Part shown: positions 37,374 through 46,627 of the stretch, piece after piece | How positions within the stretch are numbered: position 1 is the stretch's first letter | Layout of the letters: the number at the start of each line of letters is the position of its first letter | Source: CAWEDP01 sp963807925 | GTDB taxonomy: Bacteria > Acidobacteriota > Vicinamibacteria > Vicinamibacterales > CAVVIG01 | Direction: 5' to 3' | DNA: 64,000 nucleotides | NCBI GenBank assembly: GCA_963807925.1 | Contig: CAWEDP010000002.1 | Location: 3,249,752 to 3,313,751 of the forward strand | Translations under genes and position numbers: made by a program | The notes under the pieces: generated by a model | Database searches by the model: none | Told to the model about the DNA's origin: nothing | Seen by the model: the letters and a program-made list of their open reading frames with translations, nothing else

Positions 37374-37393
37374 TAGTATACCCAGGTAGGCTA
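37374..37393 (-). promoter_or_regulatory. Candidate RcnR/CsoR operator and promoter
   Basis: On the plus strand TAGTATACCCAGGTAGGCTA lies 6 bp ahead of the repressor start. A short C/G tract between TAGTATA and TAGGCTA resembles the A/T-flanked G/C-tract operators of RcnR-like proteins. TATACT on the minus strand could be a -10 element. The match is by eye. Confidence 0.4.
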
Positions 37394-37456
37394 TATATCG
37401 CGAGTGATGGGGTGATGGCTCGGGATGGAGCCTGCACTGCCGGTCAGAAAAGCGCG

Positions 37457-40139
37457 CTAGAACGGAACGGACACTTGGAGTTGAACGGCTCTTGGGGTGA
37501 CGAAGTGCGTACCCGAGAAGGTCGACAGGAAGTTGTAGAGGGCAACGGTGTCGAGGAGATTGATAATCGTCAGGCGAAGGCGGAGGGGCACGCGTCCGAT
37601 CGTTAGTTTGTCCAGTCCAACCGCTACGTCGAACAGATGATGCGGAACGATGCGCGGCGGATTCGTGTCGTCGTTTTCCGTGCCTGGCGCGGGAATGTTG
37701 ATGCGGGTGGCACCGAAATTCTCCGACGCACAGCTTCGCAGCGGCTGGCTTCGTGTGGCGACCAGGTCGCCACAGTACAACCCCATCTGGGCTTGCTCAT
37801 CGCCCGTCAGATGCAAGGCCGTGGCATACGTCGGGACGGCGACGGCGACCAGCCCGCTGTCGTACCGCCACGTCAGGCCGGCCCAGAACCCGAGCTTTCC
37901 GACGGATCGATATTCAAGGTGCGTGTTCTGTTGGAAGGGTTCGTCGTGATCAGGCCGCGCGACCGGCGCGTAGTCCGCGCTGAACCTGAGCCCGCCAAGT
38001 TCAGGCCCGAACAGCCGTGAGCGCGTGTGCGACAACGTCGTGTACAGCTGCCAGCCGTGGGACTCCGGTAGCGCAATCCGCACGAGTCCGCCATCCTGCT
38101 TGGACTGACGGAACTGTACGGGAAACGCCAACGGCGTGTTCAGAATGATGTCGAAATCGTACGCGCCCTGGGTGAATTTCCAGAAGTACTCCGCGTCGAT
38201 CCGAATGCCCCGCCACATGTTTTGCTGGAGGCCGACATCGGTACTGATTGCGGCGGCCGGGCGTGAGTGGCGCCCCGCCCACACTTCCAAGTAACCCCCC
38301 GCCAAATCCCCCGCTTCCGGTCGAACTCGCGAGCACCAGGTTCTCGTTATACGGCGTCAGAAAGATGCGGCCGTACGATACGCGCAGAATCGTGTCACTT
38401 CGATCGAGTCGGTAGGCCGCTCCGAGTCGAGGCTGCACGCCCGTCGCTCGACTCAACCCGTCATAGATGTCGAGCCGGAGGCCTCCGGTCAGATCCCAGT
38501 GGTTAATCTTCCAGGAGTCCTGCAGATACGTCGCCCATTGCGTGATGCGCCCGGTCCCGTCGAAGTTGAAGAGGGCTCCACCGCGCGTCAGATCGTACGG
38601 GAGCAGACTAGGAAGAAACCCGTCATTGACGACCAGCCCGCGTCCGCCGCACTGCGACGGATCGCGAAGCGATGTGTCGCCAGACGGATCGCCTCCCGCC
38701 GTGAAACAGGGCGTGTTGAACGCGGGATCGGTCAGACCGGTCTGAAATTGCTCCGCGAGCCATGTCGTCGTTTCTTGAAGACCGGCCTTGAACGTCTGGG
38801 CGCCCGCGGCATATGACAGCGTCGCCTTCGCGCCGGCGTTGGTGAGCGTCCTGCGTTGCGAGAGCACAGCCGGTTGATCGTCGAAGGGGTTCGCGCTGCC
38901 GTCATATTGGACGGCGTCGCGGCGGAACCACCCGTTGAACTCCACGACGGCGCGCGATCCGAGCGTTCGCGTGAGCGAAGGCGCTAGGTTAAAACTGTGC
39001 TGGTGCTGCTGTTGGTCTTGCCCCGCGTCCTGCTGGTCGAACGTGTTCGGCGCTTGGAAGACGGAACGGGCCACAGACACATTCAGTTGAAGGCTCGTCG
39101 TCGCGGACAGACGAGCGTCGAACCGGTCAAAGAGGTTGAACAGGTTCCCGTGCGCGTGAAGCGGCGCGACCTCCGGCGTGTCCAGGAATCGGCGGCTCGT
39201 CAATCCGTCGATGGCGACGAAATTCCCGACGCGCTGCGAGCCGGCACCAAGCGCGAGCGAGGCGGTCGGCGTCGTGAACGATCCATACCCAAAGGACACG
39301 GACCCGGTTGGCCGGTGAACGCCCAATCCTGAGCGCGTCGTCGCTTTGACGATCAGGCTCGTCTTGTCCCCGAATTCCGCTGGAGGCACACCGGTCATCA
39401 CGTCGAGCGACTGAATCGCGTTCTGCGACAGCTGATTCGAAAACGTGCGGCTTTGCTGGTCGGTGATCGGCTGGTTGTCCACGCTAAAGGACGTCTCGGC
39501 ATGTTCGCCGAGCGGGTGAAAGCCGCCATTGGAGTCGGCCGCGACGCCAGGCGTCGTCAGCGTGACGAGGGAGCTCAGCCCAGCGCTCACGCTCTCGCTG
39601 GGGAGCGTCTCTATCAAGCGGCGGTTGACGTCCGTCTGCATGGTCGCCGTGGCCGGCAGGTCGATGCCGGTCGCTTGAACAGAGACCTCCTCCTGCAAAC
39701 CGGACACCCCGAGGATCACAATCAGCGGCCGAGACAAGGCCGCGTCGACCGTCAGCGTCTGATCAAACGATGCGAAGCCTGGGAACATCACCCGGAGCCG
39801 ATAGAGACCGACGCTGACGTTCGGAAAGACGAATGTCCCATCGGCGGCAGACACCGTCGGACGCGTAGACGTCGACTCACCCGCAGGTGACAGTTCCACC
39901 GTCGCTCCTGGGAGCACGAGGCCGGTGGTGTCGCGCACGGTTCCCGTCACCGACACGCTCGATGCGCGCCCTTGAGCCGCGGCAACACAGGGTGCGTTGA
40001 CGATCGACCATCCCAGGATAGCGGCACAGATCGTAAGGGAGCTGACTCGCGTGGAAGCCAACGTCCACGGCCGGAGCGTATTTTGATTACTCAAAGACGT
40101 AGTATATGCTAATCGAATATAAGATTGCTGATAAATCAA
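37457..40139 (-). CDS. TonB-type outer-membrane receptor with carboxypeptidase-regulatory-like domain, one frameshift
   Basis: A signal-peptide-like stretch (VSSLTICAAILGWSIVNAPC) is followed by a CarboxypepD_reg domain (VSVTGTVRDTTGLVLPGATV), a plug-type domain (SAGLSSLVTLTTPGVAADSN, FSVDNQPITDQQSRTF) and a beta-barrel ending VQLQVSVPF. Near 38290 the frame shifts at a run of six G (minus strand), from GGFGGGLL into GGYLEVWAGRHSRPAA. Joined length is about 890 residues, shorter than the receptor at 8.7-12.2 kb. The start is unclear: ATG at 40139 would run through the shared operator; TTG at 40094 or 40061 fits a signal peptide better. It is divergent from a DtxR-type regulator, so a metal or metallophore cargo is likely. 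Confidence 0.85.
40081..40117. promoter_or_regulatory. Candidate DtxR/MntR operator between receptor and regulator genes
   Basis: TTTTGATTACTCAAA, 9 nt, then TATGCTAATCGAA. This repeats the arrangement at 12246-12282 with identical spacing. On the plus strand TTGATT-N16-TATGCT would serve as promoter of the regulator. TAGTATATGCTA is close to a dyad. The dyad TTTGA-N4-TCAAA is perfect in both sites although the spacer bases differ, which argues for a protein-binding site. Confidence 0.55.
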
Positions 40140-40162
40140 ACTCTGCTACACTGCAGCACGAG

Positions 40163-40918
40163 ATGCTTCCGTCAAGCACGGTCGAGAACTATCTGAAAAC
40201 GATTTACTTGGGGTCCACGGCACCCGGCTCGAGTCGCGGTCTGCTGCCGATGGGGCGGCTTGCCGCAGGCGTCGCCGTGACTCCCGGCACCGCGACAACG
40301 ATGGTCAAGGCCCTCGCGGAATCGGGTCTCGTCAAATACGAGCCGTACTCGGGCGTCGCGCTGACGCGCGCGGGCGAAAAACTGGCTGCGCTGGTTCTCC
40401 GGCGTCATCGCTTGGTGGAGCTCTTCCTCGTGCAGGTCATGGGACTACATTGGGACGAAGTCCATGACGAGGCGGAACTCCTTGAGCACGTCGTTTCCGA
40501 CCGACTCATCGATCGCATGGACGAAATGCTGGGCCGACCGGAGGCAGACCCACACGGCGATCCCATTCCCACTGCCGACGGGGTGATCAAGCCGCAGGAT
40601 GCACGGACGCTGCTGACGTGCCCGCTTCACGAGCAGGTCACCATCACTCGCGTGATCGATCAGGACAAGATGTTTCTGAGGTTCATCGCGTGCAACAACC
40701 TGAAGCCGGGTGAATTGATCGAGGTGGAGGAGCGCGACGCCGCCGCCGACAGCGTGCGGGTCCGCGGCCAAGATGAGCGGCACATCACCATCGGCACGCG
40801 TGCCGCGTCCAAAGTGTTGGTGAAAGTCGCGCGCGCCGATCGATCGCGACGACGAAGCGGACGATCAGTGCCACCACCCCGGATGCCTCCGGAGACGATC
40901 CACACGTCGAGGGTGTGA
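40163..40918 (+). CDS. DtxR/MntR-family metal-dependent regulator (251 aa)
   Basis: The N-terminal winged helix (TVENYLKTIYLGSTA, MGRLAAGVAVTPGTATTMVK, LTRAGEKLAALVLRRHRLVE) is followed by a dimerisation/metal domain (VMGLHWDEVHDEAELLEHVV, SDRLIDRMDEMLG). A C-terminal FeoA/SH3-like domain comes next (LHEQVTITRVIDQD ... ELIEVEER). The Glu/His/Met set (HDEAELLEHV, HRLVE) is the usual metal-binding region. Start at 40163 (MLPSSTVENYLK) matches the family. It is divergent from the TonB-type receptor and upstream of metallothionein and bacterioferritin. It is expected to be an Fe/Mn-responsive repressor; the tail of about 30 basic residues is not conserved. Confidence 0.9.
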   Translation: MLPSSTVENYLKTIYLGSTAPGSSRGLLPMGRLAAGVAVTPGTATTMVKALAESGLVKYEPYSGVALTRAGEKLAALVLRRHRLVELFLVQVMGLHWDEVHDEAELLEHVVSDRLIDRMDEMLGRPEADPHGDPIPTADGVIKPQDARTLLTCPLHEQVTITRVIDQDKMFLRFIACNNLKPGELIEVEERDAAADSVRVRGQDERHITIGTRAASKVLVKVARADRSRRRSGRSVPPPRMPPETIHTSRV

Positions 40919-41115
40919 ACCGGGCACCGGCCCCGAGATGACACTCCAGCAGGTCCCTCGGCTTGGAATCAGAAAGGGTCGAGCCGCTGGTTCGCTCAAC
41001 GTCGGTCCCGTCTCCACACCCTACCGTGCGATAGCACGTGCCATCCTAAGTAGTTGCGACCGAAGGCGCTTGCTGGTCGGTGTGGCCGAGCATAGACTCT
41101 CGCCAGGGGCACGTC

Positions 41116-41263
41116 GTGGCAGACGCTCAGAAATGCGCGCATCCGTCGTGCAACTGCACGGTGACGAAGGCGGGGAATACGGCAAGTGCTGTAACGAGCA
41201 CGGCAAGGAAAACGCCGGCAGACCGAGCTGCCGTGCGAATGCCGGCACCCGGCGTCCAAGTAA
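41116..41263 (+). pseudogene. Metallothionein-like Cys-rich small protein, frame-broken
   Basis: Three short frames together spell a metallothionein-type protein. The first reads VADAQKCAHPSCNCTVTK, the second GEYGKCCNEHGKENAG and the third ELPCECRHPASK followed by TAA. Breaks fall in AAGGCGGGGAA (one G missing gives KAGEYGK) and near 41220. The joined product has about 48 residues, 7 Cys and 3 His, in the spacing CxxxxCxC...CC...CxC. This resembles bacterial SmtA/BmtA-like metallothioneins that bind Zn/Cd/Cu. The start is uncertain (GTG at 41116 or slightly upstream). Its position between DtxR and bacterioferritin fits a metal-storage role. Confidence 0.6.
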
Positions 41264-41617
41264 CTCCCGGCTGAAGCTTCGCGCTCCGCTTGGCGCCGTT
41301 CGCAAGCCTCAAGCCTGCGCCACGCACGATCGCGTCCCATCCCGCAGTTCTGAAGACCTGCGCCACTCACGACCAGGGCACTGCGGTCGCGTCAATCGTG
41401 AAGACCACAATGGGAGAAGGAACATGAAGGGCAACGAGAAACTGCTGGCCGTACTCAATCAACTCCTGGCCGACGAACTCACGGCTATTAGTCAGTACAT
41501 GGTGCACTCCGAGATGTGCGACAGCTGGGGCTATGACAAGCTGCATAAGGCCATCGAGAGCCAGGCGAAGGACGAGATGCATCATGCCGAGTGGCTGATC
41601 CGCCGCATCATTTTTCT

Positions 41618-43064
41618 CGGTCTTCACCGATTTGAGTACAGCCTCTGGGGGCTGAGAAAACGAGCCAGATCGCGAGCGGACCGGATCGGGTGAGCGGTGG
41701 CCCACTTCAATTTCAAGAGGAGCATCGCGTCATCGCGCATGCCTCGCGCGCGTCGGAGGACGGCCTTGATCGTGGTGTTCAACGACTCGACGACTCCGAA
41801 CCGAACGGGATGGTCGCAGTACGCGGCGATGCCATCGATGTGCGCGACTAACGTGTCACCCAGTTTCTCCATCTCCGGGAGCCGCTGCCAGCGCAAGGCC
41901 TCGAGCCATCCCCACAGAAAGTTGGCGACGCCATCGCGGGTCTTATAGGTCCACAGGTGATCGAGCTCTTCGCGCAACACATAGGCTTTGAACAGGCGCC
42001 GATTGACGGCAAAGAGCGCACGCAGTTCTTGGCGCTTCGAGCCGCGGACCGTCTTCCACCGTCTGAGCAACAGCCACCGCTTGCCGCGACCGAATGCCCG
42101 CATCACGGCACCCGCGCGAAAGAACTCCTGGCGTCGCACGTCGTCGAGCGCGGCCGAGGCGTGCTGCAGCACATGAAACTTGTCGTACACGATCGCCGCG
42201 GTCGGCAGCTGCTGGGCCACGGCGTTGGCGTACGGCCGATGCATGTCCGTACAGACGGCGTCGACCGCGGCGCGCTGCCGGGCATCGAGACACGTGGTCA
42301 GCAGGCCGGCCAAGCTCGCCTCCGTCCGATCTTTCGCCACGCCGATCACCTCGCCGTGCACCAAGTCCGAGAGCACCGTGTAGAACTTCTGCGCCTTGCC
42401 GCGGTGAATTTCGTCGGCGCCGAGATATCGAGGACGGCGTCGCGGACGCTGCCCGTCCCAGTCGCGCAGGAACGCGTGCTCCGCTCGACGGGCTTTTCCC
42501 CAACTGACGCCGTGGCGGATCGCGGCATGCGACGTCGGCATCGACTGACAGTCCACCCCGATCTGTTGCCGCAAGCGCCGCGTGACCCGCGCCTTCGAAT
42601 CGGCGAACTCGATGGCTTCGGTGCGAATGCCGCAGTGGCGACACCGGACGCGTCGCTGCACATACACGAGGGTGACGGGATGCGACGCCCACGGGACATC
42701 GTCCCACGTGCGCTCGCGCGCCGATCGTACGCGACTCGTGCGGCGCCCACAGCCACTGCATCCGTAGCGCCGGACCCCGCGGCGCTCGATTCGAATCCTC
42801 AACCGGCTGTCGACCGCGTCGCTATCACTCTCCGTCGCCACCACCCGAAACCCCGGCAAGCCCAGAATCCACGTACAATCGCGCCGCGATCCCACCGGTC
42901 CTCCCTTGTTGTTTGCACATCAAGAGAAGATGACACCGGATGGTCCGGTGCACGTGGGATCGCCTTGATCGACCAGGCCGCCGAGCAGACCGCCCACCCA
43001 ACAGCGGTCCGCGCAGGCGGCCGGGTATTACCTCAAATCGCTGTACTCAAATCGACGAAGAGCC
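41618..43064 (-). mobile_element. ISL3-family insertion sequence, copy 1 (inside bacterioferritin)
   Basis: The inverted ends contain CGATTTGAGTACAGC; the right end reads GGCTCTTCGTCGATTTGAGT inward. The element is flanked by an exact 8-bp duplication ATTTTTCT (41610-41617 and 43065-43072), the size usual for ISL3. It is 1,447 bp. A second, nearly identical copy lies at 58158-59605. Confidence 0.92.
41624..42895 (-). CDS. ISL3 family transposase (423 aa), copy 1
   Basis: The N-terminal zinc-finger/HTH region has YGCSGCGRRTSRVRSARER and VRCRHCGIRTEAIEFADSKA, two CxxC pairs. The DDE core has the first Asp in RYLGADEIHRGKAQKFYTVL, the second in AVDAVCTDMHRPYANAVA and the Glu in FGVVESLNTTIKAVLRRARG. 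Length is normal. The stop lies in the terminal inverted repeat. The frame is complete, so this copy could be active. Confidence 0.93.
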   Translation of the reverse strand: MGSRRDCTWILGLPGFRVVATESDSDAVDSRLRIRIERRGVRRYGCSGCGRRTSRVRSARERTWDDVPWASHPVTLVYVQRRVRCRHCGIRTEAIEFADSKARVTRRLRQQIGVDCQSMPTSHAAIRHGVSWGKARRAEHAFLRDWDGQRPRRRPRYLGADEIHRGKAQKFYTVLSDLVHGEVIGVAKDRTEASLAGLLTTCLDARQRAAVDAVCTDMHRPYANAVAQQLPTAAIVYDKFHVLQHASAALDDVRRQEFFRAGAVMRAFGRGKRWLLLRRWKTVRGSKRQELRALFAVNRRLFKAYVLREELDHLWTYKTRDGVANFLWGWLEALRWQRLPEMEKLGDTLVAHIDGIAAYCDHPVRFGVVESLNTTIKAVLRRARGMRDDAMLLLKLKWATAHPIRSARDLARFLSPQRLYSNR

Positions 43065-43366
43065 ATTTTTCTAGAGGGAACGCCGGTCATTTCCACACTG
43101 AATCCCATCAAGATCGGCCAGACCGTCTTGGATATCGTGGGCAACGACCAGGAGGCCGAGCTCGCAGCAGTCCGCGCCTACAATCAGGCCATCGGCCTCG
43201 CGCGCGAAACCGCCGACCAAGCCACGGCAGACCTGCTACTTCAGATTCTGAAGATGGAGGAAGGCCATGCAGATTGGGCCGAGATGCAGCGAGCTCAGAT
43301 TGAGCAGATGGGCCTGCAGAACTACTTGGCGAACCAGACCGCAGGCGCTGCAAGCTAGATACGTGT

Positions 43367-44233
43367 ATGCCCAAGCTCCAACCCATTCTGTTTCCTTACG
43401 ACTTCTCCAGCCAAGGTCGCCAGACTGTGCCATTTGTCCGAGCGCTCGCGAAGTCCTTCGACGCCAGCGTGACTGTAATCAGCGTGGTTCCGCCCATCTT
43501 CGAGTCGGTGCCAGCGGGTATGGGCCCGCGGCTCCGAATCGGCGACGACGCGGCTGAATGGAGGCGGGCTCTCCAGTCCCGGCTGGATCAGGCCTTGATC
43601 GAAGAATTCACAGGCCTCCGCGTTGAGCGCGTCGCCGACGGCGGCGATCCCGCATTGCGGATCACAGACTTCGCGCACAGCCACAGTGTGGACCTAATCA
43701 TGATGCCGACGCATGGGCTCGGTTTGTTCCGCAGTTTGTTGGTCGCTTCAGAAACGTCGAAGGTGTTGCACGATGCGAAGTGCCCGGTATGGACGGCCGC
43801 TCACGCCGAGACCCAGAGGGCACCGGAGCTCCCGCGAACCATCCTGTGCGCGGTCGACCAAACGCCGCAGACGACAGACTTGGCGTAGTGGGGCGCCGAA
43901 TTCAGCGCGCACATAGGCGCGCGATTCAGCCTGCTGCACATCGTTGGCCCGATCAGCGACTGGCCGTCGCTCGAGAGGGAGCGGCGTCTGCAAGACCACG
44001 TGCGCGAGGAGGCGCGCGACACGATATTGTCGACGCTGAAGTCCGCCGGTGTCGAAGCGCCCCTGCGTGTCGTCGTCGGTGAAATCGTGCCCACGGCGAC
44101 GGAAGAAGCACGGCAAGGGAACGCCGACCTGCTGATCATCGGGCGTGGGTCCGTGTCTGAGCCATTCGGCCGTCTCCGCACCCACACGTTCGGGATCATC
44201 CAGCGCTCGCCGTGCCCCGTGCTCAGCGTGTAG
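43367..44233 (+). CDS. Two-domain universal stress protein, interrupted by an in-frame TAG
   Basis: The first UspA domain (43367-43885) starts MPKLQPILFPYDFSSQGRQT and has MMPTHGLGLFRSLLVASETS, the usual UspA C-terminal motif. It runs into RTILCAVDQTPQTTDLA and then TAG. After the stop the same frame continues WGAEFSAHIGARFSLLHIVG to a second Usp C-terminus, LLIIGRGSVSEPFGRLRTHT, ending at 44233. The gene is therefore a tandem-Usp with a single nonsense codon at 43886-43888. A miscalled base is possible. The ATG is preceded by a weak site. It follows bacterioferritin by 9 bp. Confidence 0.82.
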
Positions 44234-44240
44234 GTTGGAC

Positions 44241-45035
44241 GTGAGTGTGCCGATCACTGAGACCGCGCCAGCGACTCGATCGGTCGTGCGAACGGAAGGC
44301 CTGACGCTCGGCTATCGCCACCGCACGCTCGTGCAGGATCTATCGTTTGAGATCCGCTCCGGAGAGATTCTCGGCATCGTCGGGCCGAATGGCTGCGGCA
44401 AGACGACCTTGCTGCGGACGATTCTGGGGCTGATGAAGCCCATTCACGGCCGCATCGAACGCGACCCCGCACTGGTCGTCAGCTACGTCCCGCAACGCGA
44501 CCGACTCGACACGATGCTCCCGATCACCGCCTTCGAAGTGGCGCTGATGGGACGCGCGGCGCGATCCGGTGCGCTCCAACGCCCACGCGGGACGGATCGC
44601 GACGCGACCAGGCACGCGCTGGCTCGCGTCGGCGTCGAAGCGCTCAGTCCGCACCTGTTTCGCACCCTGTCCGGTCGCCAACAACAGCGTGTGCTTCTCG
44701 CCAGGGCGCTCGCGGCCGAGCCCGACGTGCTCGTCCTGGACGAACCGACGGCTGGCATGGACGTCGCGGGCGAGGCGGCCGTCATCGAGTTTCTGCGCGG
44801 CCTGAATCGCGCACACGGCGTGACAATCTTGATCGTCACGCATCTCCTCTCCCTTGTTCTCAACTTCGCCACGTCAATGATGTTGATGGGCAATGGCGCG
44901 ATCCTGCATGGCGCCGTGGACGATGTGCTCCAGGAAGATCGGCTGAGCGAGCTGTACGGCGTCCCGATCCATCTAGGTCGTCTGGGCGGCCAGCGAACGC
45001 TCGTGGTCGTCAACCCAGGCACCCTTGATGTTTGA
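44241..45035 (+). CDS. Zn/Mn-type ABC transporter ATP-binding protein
   Basis: This ATPase (264 aa) energises a metal ABC-3-family permease encoded next. Walker A is GPNGCGKTT (about 48-56), Walker B is VLVLDEPTAG, and the H-loop is in IVTHLLS. The ABC signature is LSGRQQQR rather than LSGGQ, a substitution also seen in some metal transporters. The start is GTG at 44241 (…VSVPITETAPATR), with no clear SD. It overlaps the permease by 11 bp. No substrate-binding protein gene is nearby, so the system may borrow one from elsewhere. Confidence 0.88.
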   Translation: MSVPITETAPATRSVVRTEGLTLGYRHRTLVQDLSFEIRSGEILGIVGPNGCGKTTLLRTILGLMKPIHGRIERDPALVVSYVPQRDRLDTMLPITAFEVALMGRAARSGALQRPRGTDRDATRHALARVGVEALSPHLFRTLSGRQQQRVLLARALAAEPDVLVLDEPTAGMDVAGEAAVIEFLRGLNRAHGVTILIVTHLLSLVLNFATSMMLMGNGAILHGAVDDVLQEDRLSELYGVPIHLGRLGGQRTLVVVNPGTLDV

Positions 45036-45822
45036 GAGCTCGTTCATGCGCGTCGCGCTCGTCGCATCCATCGCGACGAGCGCGCCGCTCAGCGTAATTG
45101 GCGTCTATCTGATTATCCGGCGCGTCGTCTTTCTGGGATTGGTCCTGGCCAACGCGGCCACGGTTGGAGCCGCTGTTGCGCAGACTGTTGGATGGCCCCC
45201 AGAAATCGCTTCGGTCGCGGCGGCCGTTGCGGCCGCATTGGGGTTAGGTCTCATGTCCACACCGCGTCGCGCCTCGTCCGAAGCCATTATCGGGTGGGCC
45301 TACGCGGCGGCCTCATCAGCCACGGTGCTGATCTTGGCGGGCACGGCGGCGGCCGATGCGGACACGCTGCACTTGCTGTACGGCAACGTGCTCGCAGTCA
45401 GCCCGAGCCATGACACGGCGCTTATCCTCGTCGCGCTCGCCATCGGGATCGTGCATGCGATCTTCGGGCGGCGATTCCTGCTCGTCACCTTCGACGCTGA
45501 AGCCGCGCAGGTGGCCGGCGTGCACACGCGCCTCTGGGCGCTCGGCCTGAATCTCTCCATCGGCGTGGCCGCTGCCGCCGCCGTCCACGAAATCGGCGCC
45601 CTACTCACGTTTTCGCTGCTGACACTGGCCCCCACGGCGTCGCTCCTGATCACGCGACGCATCGCCACGACGTTTGCGGTATCAGCCGCGATCGGCATGA
45701 CGGCGGTGTGTGGGGGGCTCGTGGCGGCCTTCCAGCTGGACTTGCCGCCGGGTCCCGTCTCGGTGGCCGCGCTGGCCCTCACCGTTCCGGCCGCGGCGCT
45801 CTTCAGCCGGTGGCAAGGGTGA
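45025..45822 (+). CDS. Metal ABC transporter permease (ABC-3 family)
   Basis: This membrane permease (265 aa) has about eight hydrophobic helices, including FMRVALVASIATSAPLSVIG and VYLIIRRVVFLGLVLANAAT. The family hallmark HxxGALLTFSLL is here VHEIGALLTFSLLTLAPTAS, with DAEAAQVAGVHTRLW preceding it. It pairs with the upstream ATPase for Zn2+/Mn2+/Fe2+ uptake; which metal cannot be told from the sequence. The downstream gene is on the other strand. Confidence 0.88.
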   Translation: MMFESSFMRVALVASIATSAPLSVIGVYLIIRRVVFLGLVLANAATVGAAVAQTVGWPPEIASVAAAVAAALGLGLMSTPRRASSEAIIGWAYAAASSATVLILAGTAAADADTLHLLYGNVLAVSPSHDTALILVALAIGIVHAIFGRRFLLVTFDAEAAQVAGVHTRLWALGLNLSIGVAAAAAVHEIGALLTFSLLTLAPTASLLITRRIATTFAVSAAIGMTAVCGGLVAAFQLDLPPGPVSVAALALTVPAAALFSRWQG

Positions 45823-45837
45823 TCATCAGGGGTGGAT

Positions 45838-46280
45838 TCAGATCCACGGCCTCACTCTCTGGCAGTACTCCCGGAACTGGTCGCCGAATCTCTCCTGGAG
45901 CATCTCTTCCTCGCGCGTGATGAAGACTTCTGCAGTAGGAGAGGAAACACGAAGACAGCCAGCCATGGTGATGCCGATCGCAGCAACATGGCTATCCCGC
46001 CAAGAGCCAACGTCATTCCCAGGTACATCGGATTCCTGCTGATACCGAACACGCCCCGCGTCATGAGTTCTGTCGAGATCTCGAATGGCTTGACTGTGGT
46101 TCGGTGCCGCTTGAACGATCGGTCGGCGAGGATATTCAGGGCGAGTCCAGTTAGTAGTGGCGCGAGGCCTGCCAGCGACCAAGGGAACGAGACAACGGTG
46201 GTCAAGGGCAAAACGATGTGAAGAACAATCATTAGTAGAATGGCCATGAGAAGGTATGTAGGTGGCAGGATGCGATTCAT
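45838..46280 (-). CDS. Isoprenylcysteine carboxyl methyltransferase-like membrane protein, one frameshift
   Basis: This small membrane methyltransferase-type protein begins MNRILPPTYLLMAILLMIVL. It has TRGVFGISRNPMYLGMTLAL, the SRNPMYLG motif of the ICMT/phospholipid methyltransferase superfamily. The frame slips near 45935, after FVFPLLLQK. The other frame gives VFITREEEMLQERFGDQFRE and then YCQRVRPWI, the conserved family C-terminus. Joined length is about 147 residues. Four hydrophobic segments are visible. The substrate is unknown. Confidence 0.75.
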
Positions 46281-46627
46281 GTCACACGAGTCCACGTTCG
46301 GAGGCGGCTGTCATGGATGTCTCAAGCCTCGGCTCATGACTCTTGCCGTGGCGCACGGCGCGGACGCGTTGAGGAGAAAACGCGGTTGGAAGTCGCAAGG
46401 TCGAACGATCTCCATGACGTCGAGCTCGATGCCATCGGCGAGCGCCTACCCACCTCTTCTGCCGTGAGATGTCGCATCCGCGCTCTGGCCCGAGGCAGTC
46501 GCTGTTCACTACCAGGATTGTGCCCCTAATAGGGCGTGTCGACGGTCCCGAAGATCCCAACCGTTATGCGAATCCCGCCTCCGGCAAGCTCTCATGGCTC
46601 GTCTCTCTGGATCGAAGGACGGGCCTT
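46281..46627. other. Intergenic region
   Basis: I see no supported gene or clear structure in this 347-bp stretch. The open frames have no recognisable family features. Confidence 0.4.

Larger units (their letters stand above)
41424..43358 (+). pseudogene. bfr: Bacterioferritin, split by an ISL3 element
   Basis: The first 65 codons (41424-41617) read MKGNEKLLAVLNQLLADELT and include the ferroxidase Glu (ADELTAISQYMVH) and ExxH (KDEMHHAEWLI). After the IS, 43073-43358 continues GTPVISTLNPIKIGQTVLDI and ends NYLANQTAGAAS, with the second ferroxidase Glu/His pair in LKMEEGHADW. Excising the element with one 8-bp repeat restores an intact frame (…RRIIFLEGTPVIST) of about 160 residues, normal for bacterioferritin. 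GGGAGAAGG precedes the ATG. The heme-ligand Met is the Met of HSEMCDSW. The insertion would abolish iron storage by this copy. Confidence 0.92.

Noticed and set aside
39877..40068. Separate small minus-strand gene overlapping the second receptor start
   Set aside because: It is an out-of-frame overlap with the receptor N-terminus without family features.
43886..43888. Amber (TAG) recoding, because TAG interrupts Res, IS110 and Usp genes
   Set aside because: Several intact genes (for example 4792-5046, bfr and the Usp end) terminate at TAG, and the interrupted genes are otherwise damaged or isolated cases. Ordinary nonsense changes or miscalls are simpler.
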